NCBI GenBank assembly: GCA_021788495.1
Contig: JAJYKQ010000001.1
Span: 1 to 59,935, forward strand
Direction of reading: 5' to 3'
Origin: a bacterium
GTDB lineage: Bacteria > SZUA-79 > Acidulodesulfobacterales > Acidulodesulfobacteraceae
DNA: 59,935 bases
The position numbers and the translations under genes were made by a program. The notes beneath the pieces are model-generated. The model was not told where the DNA came from. It searched no databases and saw nothing but the letters and a program-made list of their open reading frames with translations. Below, piece by piece: positions 44,300 through 53,132 of this stretch; position 1 is the stretch's first letter, and every line of letters starts with the position of its first letter.

Positions 44300-44347
44300 A
44301 ACTCCACTCCTTTTTAAAGGAGGGGTGCCCGTAGGGCGGGGTGGTTC
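44300..44347. repeat. REP-like palindromic repeat, copy 4 (inverted)
   Basis: AACTCCACTCCTTTT, AAAGGAGGGGTGCCC, then GGGCGGGGTGGTT; the mirror image of copy 3. It ends 15 nt past the pgi stop (minus-strand view). Confidence 0.7.
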
Positions 44348-44361
44348 ATACAGGGCGGTTA

Positions 44362-45717
44362 TTAATAAGGCATATCGGGGATTGCGTTCAGTCTTTTTAA
44401 TTCTTCATACTCTTTCGACAGAGAATCGTCCTTTCTTCCCATAAGAAGATAAGCGAATTTCTTTCCTTTCTCGACGCCGGGCTGGTCGAAAGGATTGATT
44501 TTCAATAACATTCCAAGAACCGCCACGGCTTCCATGGACATAAAAGAAAGTTCGCCGAGATTAAATTCGTCGATTTTATCTAAGGTAACCCTGAATGAAG
44601 GCCTTTTGTTTATTGCAAGAGCAAGCTCTACGCCTTTTAATTCGTTCATTAAAACGTCTGAAAGTTTTTTGCCGTTCAGGTAATCGAATTCATTAAATCC
44701 CGACGAATCCACGCTATAATCGGCGCCGAAATCTTTAAGGCAGAAAAAACCTATTAATTTATCCTGCGGACCCTGCATATAGAGTTGAAGCTGAGAATGC
44801 TGGTCGGTAGCTCCCACCGCAGGAACCGGAGTAGGAGAAATAGAGTCTTTTCCTAAGCTTTCCGCGAATAACTGCCTGAACCATCTAGAAAACTCCCTCA
44901 AGTAGTCTCCATAAACAAAAGGAACGAATATATTTCTTTTCTTTTTCGCATAAAAAAGATATATAACCGCCGCCATAGTATATACCGGATTGTTTTCAAA
45001 AACTCCTTTATTGAGAATATTATCCCTGAACATCAAAGAACCGTGCAGAAATTTTTCTATATCTAATCCCATGACGGATGCCGGAAAAAGAGTGCCTGCG
45101 GTTACTATAGAATATCTTCCGCCGACGTTTTTAGCTATATCTAAAACGGCAATCCCTTTTTCATCGGCGTATTGCCTTAAAAAACCGCTCTTTTTATCGG
45201 TAATGAAAATTAAATTTTCTTTATAATTTTCTACGGTTTTTTCTAATATTTTCTTTACGATAAAAAATTGGGAAACTACTTCTATCGTATCCGCCGATTT
45301 AGAAACGAAACAGAATAAGGTTTTTTTAAAATCTATAGAGTCTATACTGTTTTTTAAATAAGAAGGGTCTATATTTTCCGAAAAAATAACGTCTGCCGCA
45401 TTATCTTTTCGGCCTTTAAGCATACCTGACATAGCTTCTTTTAAAAACATGGCTCCGAGGGATGAACCGCCCATTCCGAACACATATAAAGTTTTAAAAT
45501 TTTTAGAAAAAAACTTTTCGGATGCCGCTTTAATTTCATTTACCATGCCAATATTCGATATTTCGTCGTAAAAACCTATCTCGTTATTTCTTCTAAGCTC
45601 GTTAAGGCTCCTTCTTGCTTCGACAAGTTCATTTTCGAGCGATCTTACTGCCGATTCTTCGATACCGTTTTCTTCAATCACGGAACTTAAAACGTTTTTA
45701 AAATTAAACTCGAGCAT
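44362..45717 (-). CDS. pgi: Glucose-6-phosphate isomerase
   Basis: Pgi interconverts glucose-6-P and fructose-6-P. It has 451 residues, the shorter bacterial form. The VFGMGGSSLGAMFLKEAM sugar-phosphate loop, FVSKSADTIEVVSQF, GGRYSIVTAGTLFPAS, and ATDQHSQLQLYMQGP carry the SIS-domain and active-site residues. GGAGG lies 7 nt before the ATG. It is followed by the inverted REP pair; cca lies 34 nt upstream. Confidence 0.94.
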   Translation of the reverse strand: MLEFNFKNVLSSVIEENGIEESAVRSLENELVEARRSLNELRRNNEIGFYDEISNIGMVNEIKAASEKFFSKNFKTLYVFGMGGSSLGAMFLKEAMSGMLKGRKDNAADVIFSENIDPSYLKNSIDSIDFKKTLFCFVSKSADTIEVVSQFFIVKKILEKTVENYKENLIFITDKKSGFLRQYADEKGIAVLDIAKNVGGRYSIVTAGTLFPASVMGLDIEKFLHGSLMFRDNILNKGVFENNPVYTMAAVIYLFYAKKKRNIFVPFVYGDYLREFSRWFRQLFAESLGKDSISPTPVPAVGATDQHSQLQLYMQGPQDKLIGFFCLKDFGADYSVDSSGFNEFDYLNGKKLSDVLMNELKGVELALAINKRPSFRVTLDKIDEFNLGELSFMSMEAVAVLGMLLKINPFDQPGVEKGKKFAYLLMGRKDDSLSKEYEELKRLNAIPDMPY

Positions 45718-45750
45718 TTTGCGCCTCCATTTTTACGTTTAATTATTATT

Positions 45751-47208
45751 TTAAATATTTTTCAAATATTTGGATTTAACGTATTTTATCTCGTCGTCTT
45801 TATTTTTAAGCTTGCCGGCGACCTTTAAATATTTTATTTCATTAAGAATTACTCCGCATACAGGCCCTTCGCAGATACCCATAGCTTTAATATCGACGCC
45901 GTTCAAAAAAGGCTTTTCTAAAACCGATTTTTCTAAATATCTTACTACAATTTTCCTGAAAATCAAACCTGCTTTATCCGCTCCTTCGTTTTCCAGCAGA
46001 TAAAAAAGGATGCTTTTGCCGTCTATCGTATTTAAATCTTTATAAAAACCTGCGTCGCCGTCTTTTTTATAATTTTCTTTTAAATTATATATTTTATCCG
46101 AATCTAAAAATAATAATTTTTTCAAATATTCTTCGGCGGCATTTCCCAACTTTAATCTTTCGGAAACTTTTTTCAGTTCGTTTACGCTCAAACCGTAAAA
46201 AATTCCCGCAATATAAAACATTTTTCTGCCTTCTTCCGTATTTTTAAAAATCGCTTTTAAAATCTTAAAATTTCCGGCATCGTTAAAATAGCGGTTTATT
46301 TTTTTAAATATAGTTTTATTTTTTTTTAAAAATCTTAATTCAGGGCAAACCGAACTTAAAACGCCAAGTTTATCCAATCTCTCCAAATATATTTCTGGAT
46401 TTTCTTCCTTAAGCAAAATATATAATTCGGCGGTTATTCTTTTGCCGGAAACATTATCTAAGGTTTTTTCGGCAACGGCATTTTTTAAAAGTTTTAACGT
46501 TGCGCCGTCGATATTGAATCCAAGCCTTTTTTCAAATCTGACCGCCCTGAAAATTCTTGTAGGGTCGTCTGCAAAGCTTAATTTATGAAGGATTTTGATT
46601 TTTTTATTTAATATATCTTCTATTCCGGATAAATAATTTTTTATTTTCAAAAAATTCGACTCGTTAATGGAAAAAGCAACGGTATTAACGGTGAAATCTC
46701 TTCTTTTAATATCCTTTTCGATGGTTACGAACGAAGTATCGACCTTTGGTAGCATTCCAGGCTTAGCATATATTTCCGTCCTTAACGAAGCAAAATCTAT
46801 TTTTAACGGCCTTTCGTTTATTAAAAATTCCGCCGTAGCTGTTCCAAATTTTTCGTGTATTTTTAAAGAATGCAGAAATGTTTTCAGCTTCTTATCGCTT
46901 TCTATCAACGATACGAGCTTTTCCGAACCGCCTTCGACGGCTACGTCCAAATCTAACGATCCGGAATAATTTTTAAAAATTTTAGAAGATTTATAATGCG
47001 GTGCGGTTTCGTTCTTTTTTTTTAATATATATATTAAAACGTCTCTAGGAAAACCGCCTATTAAAAACGATTTAAATCCTGATTTTTCGGATATTAACCC
47101 TATGCTTTCAATTAAATTAAGAGCGGCTGCGCCGTATCCGTAATCGTAAAAAATTTCATTTATAGACTGTGCTATGGAATATTTTCCAAAAAACTCCGGT
47201 ATGGTCAT
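45751..47208 (-). CDS. tRNA nucleotidyltransferase / poly(A) polymerase family protein
   Basis: This 485-residue class II nucleotidyltransferase adds CCA to tRNA 3' ends or tails RNA. Motifs are GGFPRDVLI, LDLDVAVEG (the catalytic DxD), RRDFTVNTVAFSI and DPTRIFRAVRFEKRLGF. The C-terminal part is an extended helical domain. CCA-adding and poly(A) polymerase forms cannot be separated by eye; an A-adding member of a split CCA pair is possible too. The start overlaps the lapA stop by 4 nt. Confidence 0.88.
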   Translation of the reverse strand: MTIPEFFGKYSIAQSINEIFYDYGYGAAALNLIESIGLISEKSGFKSFLIGGFPRDVLIYILKKKNETAPHYKSSKIFKNYSGSLDLDVAVEGGSEKLVSLIESDKKLKTFLHSLKIHEKFGTATAEFLINERPLKIDFASLRTEIYAKPGMLPKVDTSFVTIEKDIKRRDFTVNTVAFSINESNFLKIKNYLSGIEDILNKKIKILHKLSFADDPTRIFRAVRFEKRLGFNIDGATLKLLKNAVAEKTLDNVSGKRITAELYILLKEENPEIYLERLDKLGVLSSVCPELRFLKKNKTIFKKINRYFNDAGNFKILKAIFKNTEEGRKMFYIAGIFYGLSVNELKKVSERLKLGNAAEEYLKKLLFLDSDKIYNLKENYKKDGDAGFYKDLNTIDGKSILFYLLENEGADKAGLIFRKIVVRYLEKSVLEKPFLNGVDIKAMGICEGPVCGVILNEIKYLKVAGKLKNKDDEIKYVKSKYLKNI

Positions 47209-47450
47209 ATCTGTTCATTTTTATTCTGTTTTTTGAAATCCTGCTTTAATTTATATAATGAATAAAAATGATATATAAGGGCGATTGCAATTCCTATCAA
47301 TATCGAGATATAAACTATAACGGAAATAGGAAGTTTAATAGACTGAAATTCAAAAAGTTTTACGCTGACTCTTATATGGTTCTGGATGGTAAAATCGAGG
47401 ACTAATATTACAAAAACTAACAATAGAATAATATTTATAATCTTTACCAT
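47205..47450 (-). CDS. LapA-domain (DUF1049) small membrane protein
   Basis: This 81-residue protein has two TM helices (about 5-20 and 42-62) and a short basic tail. The FTIQNHIRVSVKLFEFQSIKLP segment between them is typical of LapA/DUF1049 proteins, linked in E. coli to lipopolysaccharide assembly. Its function here is inferred only. A GGAGG site lies about 13 nt before the ATG. It overlaps the nucleotidyltransferase gene by 4 nt. Confidence 0.8.
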   Translation of the reverse strand: MVKIINIILLLVFVILVLDFTIQNHIRVSVKLFEFQSIKLPISVIVYISILIGIAIALIYHFYSLYKLKQDFKKQNKNEQI

Positions 47451-47474
47451 TTAAAATCGATGCCTCCTTTTCGT

Positions 47475-47960
47475 TTAGAGTTTAACGCTCTTGAAATCTC
47501 CGATAAGTTTATTATAGGTATCGTCAAGTATTTCGGAAACCACCCTGAGTTCCGAACAGACCGTATAAAAACTCACGTCTCCTTCCCATCTAGGTATTAT
47601 ATGAAAATGAAGATGCCTCTCTATGCCGGCGCCGGCCGACTTGCCTATATTCAGTCCGACGTTTAGAGCATCGCATCTGTAAACTTTTTTAAGTATATCA
47701 CAGCTTAAAGACAAAATCTTCATTGTTTCCGCCCCAGCTTCGAAAGAAAGCCCGTTAAGCTCTTTTGTATGAACATAAGGAATAACAAGGAGATGTCCGC
47801 AGTTATAAGGGAAAGTGTTAAGTTTTACGTAGGAATGGCTGCCTTTAAACAGAACGTATTTATCGTCGTAACACTTGCTGTCAACGCAAAAAACGCACTC
47901 TTCTTTAGATTTATCTTTAACTAAATAGTCCATACGCCATGGGGCATAAATAATTTCCAT
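47475..47960 (-). CDS. HIT-family nucleotide hydrolase/transferase
   Basis: This 161-residue protein has the histidine triad HLHFHIIPRW (about 125-134) and NVGLNIGKSAGAGIERH before it. The N-terminal MEIIYAPWRMDYL and CVFC zinc-like pair are shared with bacterial proteins annotated as Ap4A phosphorylase or HIT hydrolases. The substrate is probably a dinucleoside polyphosphate or an aminoacyl-AMP; the exact activity is unknown. It lies 24 nt upstream of lapA. Confidence 0.9.
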   Translation of the reverse strand: MEIIYAPWRMDYLVKDKSKEECVFCVDSKCYDDKYVLFKGSHSYVKLNTFPYNCGHLLVIPYVHTKELNGLSFEAGAETMKILSLSCDILKKVYRCDALNVGLNIGKSAGAGIERHLHFHIIPRWEGDVSFYTVCSELRVVSEILDDTYNKLIGDFKSVKL

Positions 47961-47984
47961 AAATCATAAAAATAATAAATTATC

Positions 47985-48911
47985 TTAAAAATCTAATTTA
48001 GCGCTGCTAAACGATACGAGTGCCGGATTCTTAAAAAAAGCCGAGCCCCCTATACTGCCGACGAAAGACTTGACTGCTCTTTTTATAAAAGATTGGAATA
48101 TATCAGGACGTTTTCTGACGGGATATATCAAAGTCGGCTTGCCTTTTATTCCGGCTAATTTCTGCGCCGCTTTAACCGCATCCTGAAAATCTCCAAGCTT
48201 ATCTACAAGATGATATTTAAGCGCCTGCTGTCCGGAATAGACCATCCCGTTTGCCAATTTTTTAACGTAAGCTGTTTTAAGATTTCTGCCTTTTGCAACC
48301 GCCGATACAAACTGCCCGTAAACGTTCATAACTACGCCCTGTAATTTTTTTCTCTGCATAGGAGTCATCTCTTTGTACGGCGTCCCTATGTCTTTATACG
48401 GTCCGCTTACAATATAATTATAAGACACTCCAACCTTTTTCATCAGTTTATAAAAATTAGGCATTTCCATTATAACGCCTATCGAACCGGTTAGCGTACC
48501 CGGTTCGGCAATTATTTCGTCTGCGGCGGAAGATATATAGTAAGCTCCTGAAGCGGCAACGGAATCCATAGATACCACCACTTTTTTTTGCTTCCTTATT
48601 TTCATTATCTGCTCGTAAATTGCCTGAGAAGGCGCAACCTCTCCTCCTGGAGAATTAACCCTTATTATAATCGCTTTAACGTCGGGTTCATGCTTGTAAT
48701 GCTCCAGCAATCCGATAAAACGGGATGAACTCGTAATTGTGCCCGTTAAATTAATTATGCCTATGGCTTTATCGGATGAACCTCTGACAACTTCGTAGTT
48801 GGATTTCGCATTAAACTTAAAAAGTATAATGTAAATAAATATAGCGAATATTCCAATGAATATTGCTAAAAAAAATAATCCGCTTAAAAAAGGATGTTTG
48901 TTTATAGCCAT
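47985..48911 (-). CDS. sppA: Signal peptide peptidase SppA-type protease
   Basis: This 308-residue inner-membrane serine protease has one N-terminal TM helix (about 10-32). The Ser nucleophile is in SVAASGAYYIS, and the general-base Lys is in GPYKDIGTPYKEMT. RVNSPGGEVAPSQAIYEQI is the ClpP-like fold motif. It degrades signal-peptide remnants. It is 2 nt from rpsA, an association seen in many deltaproteobacteria. Confidence 0.93.
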   Translation of the reverse strand: MAINKHPFLSGLFFLAIFIGIFAIFIYIILFKFNAKSNYEVVRGSSDKAIGIINLTGTITSSSRFIGLLEHYKHEPDVKAIIIRVNSPGGEVAPSQAIYEQIMKIRKQKKVVVSMDSVAASGAYYISSAADEIIAEPGTLTGSIGVIMEMPNFYKLMKKVGVSYNYIVSGPYKDIGTPYKEMTPMQRKKLQGVVMNVYGQFVSAVAKGRNLKTAYVKKLANGMVYSGQQALKYHLVDKLGDFQDAVKAAQKLAGIKGKPTLIYPVRKRPDIFQSFIKRAVKSFVGSIGGSAFFKNPALVSFSSAKLDF

Positions 48912-48913
48912 AT

Positions 48914-50530
48914 TTATTTATTATCCTGCCCTACATTAACGAGGGATAATCCTATTTTCTGGTCGTTTGCGTCCAGCATAATTATCTCCGCGTTAACTTT
49001 AGAACCTTTAGATATATTATTTTCTTTTATAAAATTTTCCGGAATTTTTGAATTGTGTATAAGTCCCTCTATTCCGTCTTCTAACTGGACGAAAATACCG
49101 AATTCCGTTATATTGGTGACGATTCCTGTTATTACTGCGCCGACCGAATATTTTTCCTTAATTTGCGACCATGGACTTTCGGTAAGCTGTTTTATTCCGA
49201 GATAAATTCTCTGCTTATCTTCGTCAATGCTTAAAACGACGGCTTTAACAGGGTCGCCCTGCTTAAACAGTTCGTGTGGATGCTTCGTTCTTTTCGTCCA
49301 CGAAAAATCGTTCTGTTTTATATAGCCTTCCAAATTAGGCTCTAATTCGACGGAAACGCCGAATTCGTAAATATTTTTAACCGTGCCTTCGACTGCAGTT
49401 CCTACCGTATATTTTTCTTTTAATAAATTCCAAGGACTATCCGTGAGCCTTTTTAAACTTAAGGATAATTTTCTGGTTTCGGGCTCTATGCTTAATATAT
49501 AAGCATTCACTCTCTGACCTTTCGTCAGGAACATTTTAGGCTCCATCTGTTTTTTATCCCAGGACATTTCGGACAGATGTATAAGCCCTTCTACGTCGTC
49601 GTCCAGCTCAACGAATGCGCCGTAATCGGTAATGTTTATTATGACGCCTTCTACTATATCGCCAGGTTTATGCCTTTCGGTAATATTCTGCCACGGGTCG
49701 TCAAAAAGCTGTTTGTATCCGAGCGACACTCTGTGCTTTTCTTCATCAAATTTAATAACTTGAACATTTATTTTTTGCCCGAGACTTAAAATTTCGCTAG
49801 GATGCGATATTCTTTTCCATGAAATATCCGTAATATAAATTAGGCCGTCCATTCCGCCTAAGTCGATAAAAACGCCGTAATCGGTAATATTTTTAACTAT
49901 TCCTTCAAGAACGTCTCCCTCTTTTATATCCGTTAAAACGTTTTCTTTTAATTTTTTGATTTCGTCTTCTATGACCTTTCTTCTCGACACTATAACATTG
50001 CAGTTCTTTTTATCGACGCTTATAATTTTCAAATCCAAAGTTTTGCCGAGAAATACGTCGAAATCCCTTGTAAGTTTAACGTCTATCTGCGAACCTGGCA
50101 GGAAAGCGGTTATCCCGTTTAAATCTATAATAAGCCCGCCTTTGGTTTTTGCGGTTACGACGCCTTTTATAGTTTCGTTATCGCTGCAGACTTTTTCTAT
50201 ATCATCAAGCGCATAAACGTTTCTTGCCTTCTCGCGAGAGCATATAAGATAGCCTAATTTATCGTCGTAGCTTCCGACGAAGACCTCTATGAAATCTCCG
50301 ACGCATATGCTTGTAATATCTATATTTCCGCCAGACGATATTTCCTTGATAGTAATTATTCCGTCGGATTTGTCGCCTATATCTACGTAAACATAATTAT
50401 CGTCGATATCCATAATTTTGCCCTGCCTTACAAGCCCCCTGCTGTTCATGTTTTCGTAAGACCCGAGCAATATCTCGAATTCCGTAGGATTTTCATTGCT
50501 TTCAAACTGATTGAAATTTTTCTTTGCCAT
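48914..50530 (-). CDS. rpsA: 30S ribosomal protein S1
   Basis: This 538-residue protein is built of six S1 RNA-binding repeats, the standard bacterial S1 number. Repeats contain ITDYGVFIDLGGMDGLIYI, ITDYGAFVELDDDVEGLIH and ITEFGIFVQLEDGIEGLIH in the C-terminal half. S1 helps translate mRNAs with weak Shine-Dalgarno sites, which fits the many starts without one in this window. An AGGAGG site lies about 13 nt before the ATG. It is 84 nt downstream of ispH. Confidence 0.95.
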   Translation of the reverse strand: MAKKNFNQFESNENPTEFEILLGSYENMNSRGLVRQGKIMDIDDNYVYVDIGDKSDGIITIKEISSGGNIDITSICVGDFIEVFVGSYDDKLGYLICSREKARNVYALDDIEKVCSDNETIKGVVTAKTKGGLIIDLNGITAFLPGSQIDVKLTRDFDVFLGKTLDLKIISVDKKNCNVIVSRRKVIEDEIKKLKENVLTDIKEGDVLEGIVKNITDYGVFIDLGGMDGLIYITDISWKRISHPSEILSLGQKINVQVIKFDEEKHRVSLGYKQLFDDPWQNITERHKPGDIVEGVIINITDYGAFVELDDDVEGLIHLSEMSWDKKQMEPKMFLTKGQRVNAYILSIEPETRKLSLSLKRLTDSPWNLLKEKYTVGTAVEGTVKNIYEFGVSVELEPNLEGYIKQNDFSWTKRTKHPHELFKQGDPVKAVVLSIDEDKQRIYLGIKQLTESPWSQIKEKYSVGAVITGIVTNITEFGIFVQLEDGIEGLIHNSKIPENFIKENNISKGSKVNAEIIMLDANDQKIGLSLVNVGQDNK

Positions 50531-50614
50531 AATATTAATTACTACCTCCTAAATTTTATAAGACTAATCTAACACATTTAAGCAAATTTAGCAAATTTTT
50601 TTATTTTTTTATTT

Positions 50615-51463
50615 TTATCCAATCTCTTGAATTTTTTTTAAAACTTTTTCTATAATCCAGTCCGGAGTGGAAGCTCCCGCTGTTATCCCCACTATTTTTG
50701 CGTTAGAAAACCATTCGTTTTTAATTTCGCTTTCTGTTTCTATGTGATAAGTACTAGGCTGAATTTCCTTGCATATATTTTGAAGCTTATTGGTATTTGC
50801 GCTGTTATAGCCTCCTACGACTATCATAACGTCCACGTTTGAAGCCAAAACTTTCGATTCCTCCTGTTTGTCTATAGTAGCATCACAGATTGTCTCGAAA
50901 ATTACTATGTCTTCTTTTGCAATTTTTTTTATTTCGCCGACTATATTTTTATAAAAATTTACGTCCTGGGTAGTCTGGGAAATTACCGCTATTTTTTCCG
51001 AAAGCGGAACTTTTTTTAAATCTTCGACTTTATTAATTACGAGGAATCTGTCTCCACGTGCAAAACTTATTACGCTCTGGACTTCAGGATGGTTTTTATC
51101 CCCGACCATTATGATAAAATAACCGTTTAATGCAGCGGTATTTATATAGTTTTGCGCTTTTTTAACAAAAGGACAGGTAGCGTCTATTATTTTTACCCCC
51201 TTAGATTTCAACGTTTCCATCGTCTCGGATTTAACTCCGTGCGAACGTATCAGTATAGTGTCGAAATGTCCCTTTTCTATGTCGTCTATCGAAAATACCC
51301 CTTTATCTTCTAAAGATTTTACTACCTGAGGATTGTGTATAATAGGACCCAGGGTATTTAATATTTCGGACGACTTGCACTGCTCGGCAGCCTCCAATGC
51401 CATATTTACCGCCCTTTTAACTCCGAAACAGAATCCGGCCGAAGGCGCTACTATAATTTTCAT
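50615..51463 (-). CDS. ispH: 4-hydroxy-3-methylbut-2-enyl diphosphate reductase
   Basis: IspH makes IPP and DMAPP in the last MEP step. The 282 residues carry the three Fe-S cysteines in AGFCFGVKRAVNMAL, DATCPFVKKAQNYI and ICDATIDKQEESK, and the GDKNHPEVQ and TQTTQDV segments. It lies next to rpsA, an association known from many bacteria, and after a repeat-filled gap where many relatives have cmk between aroA and ispH. Confidence 0.95.
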   Translation of the reverse strand: MKIIVAPSAGFCFGVKRAVNMALEAAEQCKSSEILNTLGPIIHNPQVVKSLEDKGVFSIDDIEKGHFDTILIRSHGVKSETMETLKSKGVKIIDATCPFVKKAQNYINTAALNGYFIIMVGDKNHPEVQSVISFARGDRFLVINKVEDLKKVPLSEKIAVISQTTQDVNFYKNIVGEIKKIAKEDIVIFETICDATIDKQEESKVLASNVDVMIVVGGYNSANTNKLQNICKEIQPSTYHIETESEIKNEWFSNAKIVGITAGASTPDWIIEKVLKKIQEIG

Positions 51464-51529
51464 AATCCTTCTGTCTCCTTTACGGTGTCGGATTTATTAA
51501 TTTACCGACTCCAGAACGCGTTTGCTGGC

Positions 51530-51587
51530 AAACCACCCCGTCAGGCTGACGCCTGCCCCCACCCTCCTTTAAAAAGGAGGGGAGTTT
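51530..51587. repeat. REP-like palindromic repeat, copy 5
   Basis: AAACCACCCCGTCAGGCTGA, then CGCCTG, CCCACCC and a TCCTTTAAAAAGGAGGGGAG arm. It is followed immediately by a MITE-like element. Confidence 0.7.
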
Positions 51588-51592
51588 AAAGG

Positions 51593-51677
51593 AAAAGTCA
51601 GATTAATTTTTTTTGCAAATAACTTTCTATATTAATTAACTGTGTTTTGAATTCAAAAAAAATCTGATTTTTTTCCA
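51593..51677. repeat. MITE-like element, copy D
   Basis: The left end GTCAGATTAATTTTTTTTGC and the right end (reverse complement) ATCAGATTTTTTTTGAATTC flank a core that shares TATATTAATTAACT with copy A. The conserved flank 51678-51726 runs into the aroA stop. Confidence 0.65.
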
Positions 51678-51726
51678 ATAACAGCGAGATTGCTTCGCTT
51701 TACTAAGTGTATAATTCAGTTATTTT
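51678..51726. repeat. MITE-flanking segment reaching the aroA stop
   Basis: 51705-51726 is identical at 19 of 22 positions to 13658-13679. Its TTA (51720-51722) is the aroA stop codon. The segment also holds GCGAGATTGCTTCGCTTT. Confidence 0.6.
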
Positions 51727-53132
51727 ATTATCGAATTTAACGTTTCGAAAAATTCCGGAAAGGATGTATTTATGCAGTTTATATCCTTTATTTCCAATTT
51801 GGCGTTTTTTAAAATAAGTCCTGCAATTACCATAGACATTGCTATCCTATGGTCGCCGAAAGAATTCAACGCCTTAATATCGTTACCCGGAGCGGACTTA
51901 TTCGGCAAACCTTTTCCTGAGTATTTTAAGTCCGGATTGCCGTTTATTTCAAATCCGTCTTCCAGTTCTTCAATATCTACGCCTATAGCTTTTAAGTTAT
52001 AAACTATAGACTTAATCCTGTCGCTTTCCTTAACTCTTAATTCTTTTGCTCCGGCAACCGTAGTTTTACCTTCCGCAAACGAAGCTATTACGGCAAATAT
52101 AGGGAATTCGTCTATCATATCGGGAACTATTTCGGCGGGAAGATTTATTCCTTTGATATTATCGGAATATTTCACTTTTATATCGCCCGCCGTTTCTGGA
52201 GAAGTGTCTTTAATAAACATATCTACGTCTGCGCCCATCATCTTTAAAGCCTTAATAAGTCCAGTTCTTTTTTCGTTTATTATGATGTTTTTGACGGTAA
52301 TTTCAGAATTTTTATTTAATATGCATAGGGCTATAAAAAATGCGGCGCTGCTGAAATCCCCAGGTATCCTGAATTCAAAAGAATTTAAACCTGCGGCATG
52401 CCTGCCTTTTACTGTAATAAAAGAGCCTCCGGAAGAAGAATCTTCAACGCTCACAGGATAACCCTGAAATTTAAGAAGATTCTCCGTGTGGTCTCTCGTA
52501 GCTTTCCTTTCGTATATTACGGTATCGCCTTCGGCGTAAAGAGCGGCAAGCATAAGGCATGATTTAACCTGTGCGCTCGGAACCGGAACTTCGTAAAAGA
52601 CCGACTGCAAACCGCCGCCTGAAACAGCTAGAGGAGGATAAGAATCGCCGCCCCTGCCGGATATTTTTGCCCCCATAAGCCTTAAAGGCTCGATAATACG
52701 CCGCATAGGACGCGAATTAAGATATTTGTCTCCCGACAAAACCGAAAAAAAATCGTTTCCTGCAAGCATTCCTGCTATAAGCCTCGTCAGCGTTCCGGAA
52801 TTTGAAGTATTTATTACCGATTTAGACTCTTTTAAACCGTAAAAACCGACGCCTTCTATTATGAAGTCTTTTTTTGATGCGACGGAATTTTCTTTTTTAT
52901 TTTGCTTTTTGATATTTACGCCGAGTTTTCTAAATGCGGCTACGGTGGCAAGATTATCGCCGGAGATGGATAGGTTGTAAACCAGGGAGTTTCCTCCTGC
53001 TATGCTTCCGAGCATAACCGCCCTGTGCGATATAGATTTATCGCCAGGAACTTCTATTTCTGCGCTGAATTCTTTTGAAAGCCCCTCGACTAAAACTTTA
53101 TCCTGTTTAAATTTTAATAAATCCTGCGTCAA
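51720..53132 (-). CDS. aroA: 3-phosphoshikimate 1-carboxyvinyltransferase, TTG start
   Basis: EPSP synthase of the shikimate pathway. The 470 residues are longer than the usual 430 because of two loops (about 55-72, and 395-420 with YSGKGLPNKSAPGND). Active-site motifs: PGDKSISHRAVMLGS, NSGTLTRLIAGMLAG, KSCLMLAAL, RDHTENLL and FGDHRIAMS. The start is TTG (53130-53132) inside the tyrA stop (TTGA), with GAGG 8-9 nt upstream; no later start precedes the PGDKS motif. The 3' end lies in a repeated sequence. Confidence 0.93.
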   Translation of the reverse strand: MTQDLLKFKQDKVLVEGLSKEFSAEIEVPGDKSISHRAVMLGSIAGGNSLVYNLSISGDNLATVAAFRKLGVNIKKQNKKENSVASKKDFIIEGVGFYGLKESKSVINTSNSGTLTRLIAGMLAGNDFFSVLSGDKYLNSRPMRRIIEPLRLMGAKISGRGGDSYPPLAVSGGGLQSVFYEVPVPSAQVKSCLMLAALYAEGDTVIYERKATRDHTENLLKFQGYPVSVEDSSSGGSFITVKGRHAAGLNSFEFRIPGDFSSAAFFIALCILNKNSEITVKNIIINEKRTGLIKALKMMGADVDMFIKDTSPETAGDIKVKYSDNIKGINLPAEIVPDMIDEFPIFAVIASFAEGKTTVAGAKELRVKESDRIKSIVYNLKAIGVDIEELEDGFEINGNPDLKYSGKGLPNKSAPGNDIKALNSFGDHRIAMSMVIAGLILKNAKLEIKDINCINTSFPEFFETLNSIIK

